A stretch of DNA of 64,000 nucleotides, taken from positions 1-64,000 of the IMG/VR virus record IMGVR_UViG_3300035698_003924. One strand, written 5' to 3'. This stretch comes from a virus. The notes beneath the pieces were generated by a model. That model was given only the letters and a program-made list of their open reading frames with translations. It ran no database searches and was not told where the DNA came from. The position numbers were made by a program, and so were the translations under genes. Of this stretch, positions 50,243 through 55,280 are shown piece after piece (positions within the stretch are counted from its first letter, which is position 1; each line of letters starts with the position of its first letter).

Positions 50243-50604
50243 TATGCGATTTATACAATCATATACTGGTATGCCCGGTGCCTTGTAGCCAGAGGCCCGG
50301 TATGCCCGGTGCCTGTGACATGATTCACGAATGTGGGCGAAGGCTTATCTCGTGGCTGCGGGGTCGGTTTTTGTGCCCTAACGTCACACCACGGCGATAC
50401 ACGATGCTCCACAGCGGCCTGAGAATGGGCACACGGAGAGATTAGCGGTGGCTTGCTGCCAGTGACCGACCTTGGCATAACGGCTTGAATTCCTATCTCT
50501 CTTATACATATATTATTATTATTCTCTCTCCATGTATAACATGTAGGTTCGGAGTCAGTCAGTGAGTAGGCATTTCGTCGAGAAACGTGAATCATATTAC
50601 ACCT

Positions 50605-50644
50605 CAGATTCAGAGTATCTGGTTCAGATGCAGAGTATCTGGTT
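50605..50644 (+). repeat. 20-bp tandem duplication
   Basis: CAGATTCAGAGTATCTGGTT followed directly by a copy differing at one base (T to G at the sixth position), then a partial CAGGTTCAG. The unit contains TTCAG/CTGGTTC words related to the 13-bp palindrome family. Confidence 0.85.
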
Positions 50645-50700
50645 CAGGTTCAGCCATTTGCTGTAAGTTACGGGCTACCTCGATTCCATGAATCTGTGCA

Positions 50701-50756
50701 GACACAAAAATAGCCTTGCTCGCCCCGTTGCCGGGATAAGCAAGGCTATTCGTGTC
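50701..50756 (-). terminator. Terminator of the leftward operon
   Basis: Stem AATAGCCTTGCT (50709-50720) with AGCAAGGCTATT (50739-50750), extended by GACAC/GTGTC. Read leftward the stem runs into TTTTTG, giving a rho-independent terminator for the eight-gene leftward operon. It may also stop rightward readthrough. Confidence 0.85.
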
Positions 50757-50777
50757 TCCGTATACGTTGTGGCATCA

Positions 50778-50798
50778 AGCAACGAGCAACGAGCAACG
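50778..50798 (+). repeat. Heptamer tandem repeat (AGCAACG)3
   Basis: Three perfect AGCAACG units followed by AGAGGCCCGTTGCCCG, which contains the AGAGGCCCG family word. Confidence 0.85.
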
Positions 50799-50814
50799 AG
50801 AGGCCCGTTGCCCG

Positions 50815-51021
50815 TCACCATTCGCGCATCCTATCTAGTACCCGTTCGAGCAGTTCCAGGTGCAGTCGGGCGGGTTCCACTTGACCCTCACGTATTGCCC
50901 TCCGTAGGCTCGCCATTCCGGTGGCTGTATGCTCCCGTAGGTGCTTTGCCTTTGCGTCTGGCGTTGGAAGCACCGATTCACTACATATCGGACATCTGGT
51001 TCGCTGAATCAGAGTTTCCAC
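50815..51021 (-). CDS. Small C2H2-type zinc-finger protein
   Basis: 68 residues from a GTG at 51021; AAAGG is 9 bases upstream, whereas it directly abuts the ATG at 51030. TRCPICSESVLPTPDAKAKHLREHT is a CxxC-x12-HxxxH finger; the C-terminal half is helical (RRAIREGQVEPARLHLELLERVLDRM). Possible DNA- or RNA-binding regulator. A copy of the 13-bp palindrome lies inside the gene. Confidence 0.65.
   Translation of the reverse strand: METLIQRTRCPICSESVLPTPDAKAKHLREHTATGMASLRRAIREGQVEPARLHLELLERVLDRMREW
50998..51010 (-). promoter_or_regulatory. 13-bp palindrome GGTTCGCTGAATC (in-gene copy)
   Basis: Lies in the first codons of the zinc-finger gene, close to its start, where an RNA stem-loop or bound protein could affect translation. 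Confidence 0.4.
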
Positions 51022-51245
51022 TAGTACCATCCTTTCAGTTGTCGTACGTCCGTCGTAGCCAGAGGCCCGGTGCCGATTACCGTGTGGCCGTGGCCGTTAG
51101 TGTTCGGGTAGACCTTGGGTGTCAGCCCGACTGATTCTAAGAACCGCCCTTCGCTGCCTACCGCAGCATACGGGGCGCGGGAGGACACGACACATATTGT
51201 CAGTATGCCCGCCGTATCCTGCGTCATTCGTCGCTTGAATAGCAT
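51021..51245 (-). CDS. Small hypothetical protein
   Basis: 74 residues. Start is fixed by AAAGGAGGTGA (51262-51252), a perfect match to the 16S anti-Shine-Dalgarno end, the strongest ribosome site in the window. MLFKRRMTQDTAGILTICVVSSRAPYAAVGSEGRFLES... Not recognised. Stop overlaps the next gene's GTG by one base. Confidence 0.65.
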   Translation of the reverse strand: MLFKRRMTQDTAGILTICVVSSRAPYAAVGSEGRFLESVGLTPKVYPNTNGHGHTVIGTGPLATTDVRQLKGWY

Positions 51246-51282
51246 TGAGTATCACCTCCTTTCCTTTCGCTGCGTCGTTGAT

Positions 51283-51295
51283 GGTTCGCTGAACC
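51283..51295 (-). promoter_or_regulatory. 13-bp palindrome GGTTCGCTGAACC
   Basis: Upstream of the AAAGGAGG ribosome site of the 51021-51245 gene and touching the previous stop codon. Confidence 0.5.
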
Positions 51296-51573
51296 TAGCC
51301 CCGTTCCGCCTTACGGCGCAGCAGGAGCGCATCCATCTTGAGGTTACGCTCGAAGCCTACGGCCCGGACTTCGTAGCCTTGCCCGTAGGCATTGACTTCG
51401 ATACATGGTTTGCTGAACCCTACCCGATACAGCCATTCCGACTGGAGGCGGGCATTGAGGGCCGAGGCGCGGGGTCCGCCCGCACATATGATGCGAACGT
51501 CGAGTTGCGCCAGCGTACTGTATCGCCCTTGTCGGGACGTGCTACGCACCATCGTCATTTTTACGCCTGCCAT
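51295..51573 (-). CDS. Small hypothetical protein
   Basis: 92 residues, with CAAGGAGTGAAGCG before the ATG. MAGVKMTMVRSTSRQGRYSTLAQLDVRIICAGGPRASALNARLQSEWLYRVGFSKPCIEVNAYGQGYEVRAVGFERNLKMDALLLRRKAERG. Alpha/beta, basic. Its 23-bp leader is identical to that of the upstream gene. Confidence 0.62.
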   Translation of the reverse strand: MAGVKMTMVRSTSRQGRYSTLAQLDVRIICAGGPRASALNARLQSEWLYRVGFSKPCIEVNAYGQGYEVRAVGFERNLKMDALLLRRKAERG

Positions 51574-51574
51574 C

Positions 51575-51605
51575 GCTTCACTCCTTGCAAAAGGTTCGCT
51601 GAACC
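51575..51605 (-). promoter_or_regulatory. Duplicated leader with ribosome site and GGTTCGCTGAACC palindrome
   Basis: The 23 bp at 51575-51597 (SD plus spacer) are identical to 51871-51893 before the neighbouring gene. GGTTCGCTGAACC at 51593-51605 sits just 5' of the SD on the leftward transcript. Confidence 0.7.
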
Positions 51606-51614
51606 ATCATCGGA

Positions 51615-51869
51615 CTACTTGTACGCGGTGATGCTGATGATGCCTTCGGTGGCGGCACCACATGGCGCACATTCGCAGGCATCGCAGAACAACTCGTAAC
51701 AGCAGGTCGGGTCAGCGGGTTGGGTATGCTCCACTGTTTCGATGCCGTCGAACCCGGCTTTTTCCAGCCTTGCGAACTCGCCGCAGGCGGCCTTACGCTC
51801 CACGTCCGTGATGACGGGCGCGGTGATGTGCGCTGTTGCGCGAGTCATTTGTGATCGCGTGATCTTCAC
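51615..51869 (-). CDS. Small Cys-rich protein
   Basis: 84 residues from a GTG at 51869, with AAGGAG upstream; the frame's ATG at 51920 would lie upstream of this SD. VKITRSQMTRATAHITAPVITDVERKAACGEFARLEKAGFDG ... CCYELFCDACECAPCGAATEG: six clustered cysteines probably bind metal. Not recognised. Confidence 0.62.
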   Translation of the reverse strand: MKITRSQMTRATAHITAPVITDVERKAACGEFARLEKAGFDGIETVEHTQPADPTCCYELFCDACECAPCGAATEGIISITAYK

Positions 51870-51870
51870 G

Positions 51871-51901
51871 GCTTCACTCCTTGCAAAAGGTTCACAAAAC
51901 C
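51871..51901 (-). promoter_or_regulatory. Second copy of duplicated leader (GGTTCACAAAACC variant)
   Basis: 23 bp identical to 51575-51597, followed on the leftward transcript's 5' side by GGTTCACAAAACC (51889-51901), a degenerate form of the 13-bp palindrome whose arms remain complementary. Confidence 0.65.
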
Positions 51902-51922
51902 ATACCCCACAAAGAGGCATTT

Positions 51923-51948
51923 CAGTGTGTGTGATATTGGGCCTTTGC
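51923..51948. repeat. Left 26-bp inverted repeat flanking ParB-like gene 3
   Basis: Matches the reverse complement of 53143-53168 at 24 of 26 positions with no gap; both ends read CAGTGTGTG ... ATATTGGGCCTTTGC. It lies 51 bp past the ParB-like gene's stop. Confidence 0.88.
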
Positions 51949-51999
51949 CGAATTGTACTGTAACTGTGCTAATGCCCGATGGCATCAGCGAAAACGGCA

Positions 52000-53121
52000 T
52001 TACGACTTCGCGGCTGCGAGTGTCGCGGCGTTCTGTTCGTCACAGATCGCCTTGTACTTCGCTTCGACGGCAGCCCAGAGCTTTTTGTCCATGCGGCTGA
52101 CGGTCTCGGCGACCACGGCCAGATGCTCCAATGCCGCGTATTCGGCATTGTCCACGCCCTGCGTGTACTGCAAGGCGGCCTGCATGATGGCCGAGTCCGA
52201 CGACTGCACCTTGTCGTCAACGTCCGACGCCTTGCGGCGCTTGGGCGTATCGTCCTTCGGTGCCGTCGCGGCCTTGAGCGCATCATCTTCCAACTTCTTC
52301 CACGCGGTGAGGTACTGGACACCCGGCGTGTCCAACTTGGGGCTTGGGGTGCCTTTGTCCTCAACGTCGGCATTCCAGGCCTTGTTGAGCGCGGCGATCT
52401 GAGTCTCGTTGATGCTGAGTCCCTTCTCGCCGTTGTAGTTCCGCAGGAACGCCGAACGCACCTGCACCGGCAGCTTGGGGATCATCCGCAACTTCTGGAT
52501 GCTCCCACGGCGAATGTCAAACAGCTTACCGTCCCACAACTTCTGAGCGGCGTTCACTGTCTGAGCGATCACCAGTTTGTCCGTGATGCCCTCAAGGGCG
52601 GTGTCGCGCTCGGTGAAAACGGCGTCGAGCTTGTCTTGCACCTTCTTGGACAGCGGACAAACGCTGTCGAGCAACGTCGCCAAGTGCATGATAGTTTCCT
52701 TCTCCGGCCTGCCGAATGCTTCCAGCTCAAGGAACAGCTCGCCCTTATTTGACAGGGGCTTGCCATTACCGTGATCGGCCAGCAGGATCATCTCTTCGGC
52801 GAGGGACAGTCCCGTGAGAACTTTCGCGGGAATACCCTTCTTGAAGTGAAGGGCGAACGCCTGAGCGTTGGTCTCGTGAATTTCCGTCAATGCGGCATGG
52901 CGGAGATGCCCACGAACGCCAACGATGCTACCGTCCTCACGCTGTGACAGAACCAGTTCCTTCTCCAGGCCAACTTCGACGATGGAGGGAACTAAGTTCC
53001 CGTACGTCTTGTCAATACGCGAGTTCCTGTCCTGATCGAACGTGAAAGTCTCGAACTTGGGATGGGTGACGGGGGTCTCAAGCACCTTCTTGTTCAGGAG
53101 GGCGATGTTGATGGTAGACAT
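52000..53121 (-). CDS. ParB-like protein 3 (divergent)
   Basis: 373 residues from ATG 53121 (AAAGGAAAG upstream). N-domain: NLVPSIVEVGLEKELVLSQREDGSIVGVRGHLRHAALTEI (~42-81), equivalent to the ParB GxRR box region, then a helical domain (LFLELEAFGRPEKETIMHLATLLDSV) and a charged C-terminal part (DDTPKRRKASDVDDKVQSSDS). Less typical than ParB-like protein 2. Codon use is strongly biased and GC-rich like the capsid gene, implying high expression. The gene is bracketed by 26-bp inverted repeats. Confidence 0.7.
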   Translation of the reverse strand: MSTINIALLNKKVLETPVTHPKFETFTFDQDRNSRIDKTYGNLVPSIVEVGLEKELVLSQREDGSIVGVRGHLRHAALTEIHETNAQAFALHFKKGIPAKVLTGLSLAEEMILLADHGNGKPLSNKGELFLELEAFGRPEKETIMHLATLLDSVCPLSKKVQDKLDAVFTERDTALEGITDKLVIAQTVNAAQKLWDGKLFDIRRGSIQKLRMIPKLPVQVRSAFLRNYNGEKGLSINETQIAALNKAWNADVEDKGTPSPKLDTPGVQYLTAWKKLEDDALKAATAPKDDTPKRRKASDVDDKVQSSDSAIMQAALQYTQGVDNAEYAALEHLAVVAETVSRMDKKLWAAVEAKYKAICDEQNAATLAAAKS

Positions 53122-53142
53122 AGTGACTTTCCTTTGCATTGA

Positions 53143-53168
53143 GCAAAGGCCCAATATGTCACACACTG
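53143..53168. repeat. Right 26-bp inverted repeat flanking ParB-like gene 3
   Basis: 24/26 match to the reverse complement of 51923-51948. It lies in the gene's leader, 22 bp 5' of the start codon, overlapping the region before the ribosome site. Confidence 0.88.
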
Positions 53169-53378
53169 TAGCCTAATTTGACGTGATATGGTTAGAAAAA
53201 CCATCACGCCCTTATTGGCCTAGACCGGGCGACCTGCATAGCCGGCAGGTTATCGCCTCAAGCGTCCACATACATACTTTGACTATATCGTCGGCTTGTC
53301 GCCATGCCACAAGGCGACTACCGGGTAGAAAGACTAGCGGCGCCATAGTCCACATATAGGGGCTATGGTGTCGGCAGT
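53169..53378 (-). ncRNA. Dyad-rich leader upstream of ParB-like gene 3
   Basis: 210 non-coding bases with at least four inverted repeats: CGTGAT-AT-GGTT/AACCATCACG (53180-53206), CCTGC/GCAGG (near 53233-53250), GTCGCC/GGCGAC (53299-53318) and CGCCATAG/CTATGGTG (53341-53348/53363-53370), the last extended by AGACT/AGTCT. A structured RNA or a set of operators; no known riboswitch or tRNA is recognised. Confidence 0.45.
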
Positions 53379-53753
53379 CTAGGCTAACAGGTTACCGTAA
53401 AGGACAGCGGCAGACTTCGGCATAGCTCGGCAATGGCTGTTGAAATGCGCCAGTTCACGGTCTAACTCTTTACGGCATCGTCGTACCGTCAATTCATCGA
53501 CCCGCATGGGGTACAATGCCGCTTTTTTGTCAATGGCAGACCCTACGGCAGCCACCGGAACTGGCACATATGTCCCATCTCGTTTGGCTTGTGCGTTGAC
53601 AAGCCCTAGCATGCGCTTATGTGTAGCGGTATCGGCGGAGCGTTGGAATAGTACCGCTCTATCTGCCCGCTTGATCTTGCGCGTCAATGCATCCTCAGAC
53701 TTGATCTTCAGCGTCAATAATCCGGCTCGACTATCACGGTGTACTTTTGCCAT
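53379..53753 (-). CDS. Hypothetical basic protein
   Basis: 124 residues, AAAGGATACCCCG upstream. MAKVHRDSRAGLLTLKIKSEDALTRKIKRADRAVLFQRSADTATHKRMLGLVNAQAKRDGTYVPVPVAAVGSAIDKK... Many Arg/Lys residues, so possibly nucleic-acid binding. Not recognised. Confidence 0.62.
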   Translation of the reverse strand: MAKVHRDSRAGLLTLKIKSEDALTRKIKRADRAVLFQRSADTATHKRMLGLVNAQAKRDGTYVPVPVAAVGSAIDKKAALYPMRVDELTVRRCRKELDRELAHFNSHCRAMPKSAAVLYGNLLA

Positions 53754-53769
53754 CGGGGTATCCTTTCAG

Positions 53770-54015
53770 TTATACAATACCATACTCGTTGACGATACTT
53801 TCCAACTTCGCACAAGCCAACTTACAGAGCCGGAGTTGGTGGCCACGTTGACAGGCTAGCATCTTTGAATAGTAAGGTATCTCGGTATAGAGATACCTAT
53901 TGCGTAGCAGTAAAATTTCGCGTAGTAGCTCGTTGCTACGGTGTATCTGCATATAGTCTTCAGACTGACTGCGCAGACTCCGTATCTTTGCAAAGCGTTT
54001 GCGCCAGAATAGCAT
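53770..54015 (-). CDS. Small helical protein (pair member 1)
   Basis: 81 residues, GGAG before the start. LLREILLLRNRYLYTEIPYYSKMLACQRGHQLRLCKLACAKLESIVNEYG aligns loosely with the protein at 54064-54261 (Cys-x-x-Cys helix then LESIVNEYG / KIDEYVADCN). The ~42-bp leader is nearly identical to that of the neighbour, so the genes arose by tandem duplication. Confidence 0.6.
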   Translation of the reverse strand: MLFWRKRFAKIRSLRSQSEDYMQIHRSNELLREILLLRNRYLYTEIPYYSKMLACQRGHQLRLCKLACAKLESIVNEYGIV

Positions 54016-54054
54016 GCCAAAACTCCAGAAAAGTGTTTTCTTGTATGCTTCTTT
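54013..54054 (-). repeat. Duplicated leader, copy 1
   Basis: Covers the start codon, ribosome site and upstream A-rich sequence; about nine tenths identical to 54259-54301. The core AAGTGTTTTCTTGTATGCTT (top-strand reading) is identical in both. Confidence 0.85.
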
Positions 54055-54063
54055 GGCCTATCC

Positions 54064-54261
54064 TCAGAAGGATGCTAGAACGCTACGCGACGTGGCGACG
54101 CCCCGGCGGTTACAGTCTGCAACATACTCGTCAATTTTGCGGCAGGCATCGTCACAGCGTTTCTGAATATCTGCAATGGCTCGCCGCTCGCGAATAACAT
54201 ACTCGCGTCGCGCTATCTGCGTTGCCAACTCATCTTCGGATAATTCGCAGAATATCATCAT
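54064..54261 (-). CDS. Small helical protein (pair member 2)
   Basis: 65 residues, first gene of the leftward operon. MMIFCELSEDELATQIARREYVIRERRAIADIQKRCDDACRKIDEYVADCNRRG... Probably a helical hairpin with CxxxC. Shares its leader and some sequence with the 53770-54015 protein. Function unknown. Confidence 0.58.
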   Translation of the reverse strand: MMIFCELSEDELATQIARREYVIRERRAIADIQKRCDDACRKIDEYVADCNRRGVATSRSVLASF

Positions 54262-54301
54262 GCCGAAACTCCATAAAAAGTGTTTTCTTGTATGCTTCTT
54301 T
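54259..54301 (-). repeat. Duplicated leader, copy 2
   Basis: See copy 1 (54013-54054). This copy lies just downstream of the sigma-54-type promoter and may be the original leader. Confidence 0.85.
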
Positions 54302-54325
54302 TTCTCCTTCTTACGACTTACCTAT

Positions 54326-54342
54326 AGCAATGCCCGTGCCAA
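54326..54342 (-). promoter_or_regulatory. Sigma-54 (RpoN)-type promoter
   Basis: Reading leftward: TTGGCACGGGCATTGCT, a full match to TTGGCACG-N4-TTGCW with GG and GC exactly 10 bp apart (the -24/-12 spacing). The expected start (~54316) is about 55 bp before the first gene of the leftward operon. Two 27-bp repeats lie 143 and 366 bp upstream, where sigma-54 activators usually bind. Function is inferred from sequence alone. Confidence 0.6.
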
Positions 54343-54484
54343 AGAAATAATTATCTGAGAATGTTTCAGAAAACCAGACCACAATATGTAGTGGTGACGG
54401 AAAACTGACACCCCTACATATAGTATTTCTTCGCCAACTTTCATAATCATATTACAGATAGTCAACCGAGTTTACCTCATAAGC

Positions 54485-54511
54485 CACTGGTATCAAACGA
54501 CTTAGGACAAT
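54485..54511. repeat. 27-bp direct repeat, copy 1
   Basis: CACTGGTATCAA, two variable bases, GACTTA, one variable base, GACAAT; 24/27 identical to 54708-54734. 143 bp upstream of the sigma-54-type site when read leftward. Confidence 0.85.
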
Positions 54512-54527
54512 TAACCAGACTTCTTTT

Positions 54528-54555
54528 GTCCAGGTATCTGGACACGCGAGTCCAG
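54528..54555. other. Alternating hairpin GTCCAG-CTGGAC-GTCCAG
   Basis: GTCCAG (54528), GTAT, CTGGAC (54538), ACGCGA, GTCCAG (54550). The middle arm can pair with either neighbour, giving two exclusive structures or overlapping protein sites. Confidence 0.7.
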
Positions 54556-54641
54556 AATTCTGTACTACACGTTACGGGGGGACTTAGGAAACGGTTGTCC
54601 TAACATGTTGGTACGACACGAGTTACGACACGCCGACCGAC

Positions 54642-54685
54642 CTACATAAAATGTAGCTCGACCTACAATCCATGTAGGTTTCGAG
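54642..54685. other. Two adjacent hairpins with CTACA arms
   Basis: CTACAT-AAA-ATGTAG (54642-54656), then CTCGA-CCTACA-ATCCA-TGTAGG-TT-TCGAG (54657-54685). Arms of the two could cross-pair. Confidence 0.7.
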
Positions 54686-54707
54686 AGAAAAGTAAGGAAT
54701 TGTAACT

Positions 54708-54734
54708 CACTGGTATCAATGGACTTATGACAAT
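54708..54734. repeat. 27-bp direct repeat, copy 2
   Basis: Partner of 54485-54511, same orientation, 223 bp away; 366 bp upstream of the sigma-54-type site. Confidence 0.85.
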
Positions 54735-54780
54735 CACTTTGTTATCGGACGCGACTTGTCGTAAAACCTACAAAACAAAC

Positions 54781-54815
54781 AACTTGTGACAAGACACAAG
54801 TTTCCAGTGTCTTGT
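54781..54815 (-). other. Mutually exclusive hairpins (attenuator-like)
   Basis: AACTTGTG (54781-54788) pairs with CACAAGTT (54795-54802), while ACAAGACAC (54789-54797) pairs with GTGTCTTGT (54807-54815); both cannot form. Read leftward, the first stem runs into a T-rich stretch (TTTGTTTTGTAGGTTTT), as a terminator would. Confidence 0.5.
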
Positions 54816-54960
54816 GGCATGATATGTGCGTACCGTCCCCGGTGGGTGCAAATACCGTGCCAGGTTCAAAAAAATCTTGGGGTGGCCCGATTCCCCTATT
54901 GACCGAGAATTTTCGGATTTTTTGGATTTGGGATTGGTGCGGTGAATCAGCACCGGGTAA

Positions 54961-55081
54961 CGGGCCTCTGGCTACAATATACGGGTAACGGGCCTCTGGC
55001 TACAATATACGGGTAACGGGCCTCTGTATGCGGGCCTCTGTATGCGGGCCTCTGTGTACGGGCCTCTGTACGCGGGCCTCT
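54961..55081 (+). repeat. Phased array of seven CGGGCCTCT units (14/28-bp period)
   Basis: CGGGCCTCT begins at 54961, 54989, 55017, 55031, 55045, 55059 and 55073: spacings 28, 28, 14, 14, 14, 14. The 28-bp units add GGCTACAATATACGGGTAA; the 14-bp units add GTATG or a close variant. Position just upstream of the packaging genes suggests a terminase-binding (pac/cos) or operator array (inference). Confidence 0.85.
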
Positions 55082-55175
55082 GGCACCGGGTAGCCCGTGT
55101 CTTGTCACCCGGTCCCCGCACCATAACTGTGTAGACGTGATTCCGTATTCTCGACTAAAAATTTTCCCAAATTTT

Positions 55176-55210
55176 TATTTATATTATTCAACCCCCCTAC
55201 CTTATAATAG
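55176..55210 (+). promoter_or_regulatory. Rightward promoter P4 (TATTTA-N21-TATAATAG)
   Basis: TTTTTATTTA (55172-55181), 21 bp, TATAATAG (55203-55210), CCT before the -10. Same layout as P1 and P2. Drives the packaging/capsid operon. Confidence 0.75.
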
Positions 55211-55280
55211 TATGTAAGGTTGCCTTGTCACGGCGGCCAAGAGCTGATTTTAATCTTCGACGAAGAATCGGAAGCATATT

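Larger units (their letters stand above)
50190..50814. other. Repeat-rich non-coding region between convergent operons
   Basis: About 625 bp with no convincing gene. It holds six YATCGGG heptamers (50201-50242), duplicated GCCCGGTGCC words around a TTGTAGCCAGAGGCCCGG element (50284-50301), an AT-rich stretch (50490-50530), a 20-bp tandem duplication (50605-50644), a leftward terminator (50701-50756) and three AGCAACG heptamers (50778-50798). Confidence 0.7.
54262..55280. other. 1-kb non-coding divergent region
   Basis: No convincing gene. It contains the sigma-54-type promoter, paired 27-bp repeats (54485-54511 and 54708-54734, 24/27 identical), nested hairpins (54528-54555, 54642-54685, 54781-54815), the phased CGGGCCTCT array (54961-55081), and promoter P4 (55176-55210). 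It lies directly upstream of the packaging genes. Confidence 0.75.

Noticed and set aside
51979-52752. 257-codon plus-strand frame opposite ParB-like gene 3
   Set aside because: Shadow of the minus-strand gene, which has a ribosome site, domain motifs and the operon context.
51923-53168. Insertion sequence
   Set aside because: Inverted repeats are present, but the enclosed gene is ParB-like rather than a transposase, and no target duplication is seen at the ends.
53225-53260. tRNA-like fold in the structured leader
   Set aside because: No T-loop consensus, no full cloverleaf and no CCA; only separate hairpins.
54961-55081. CRISPR array
   Set aside because: Units are 14-28 bp without unique spacers and there are no cas genes.
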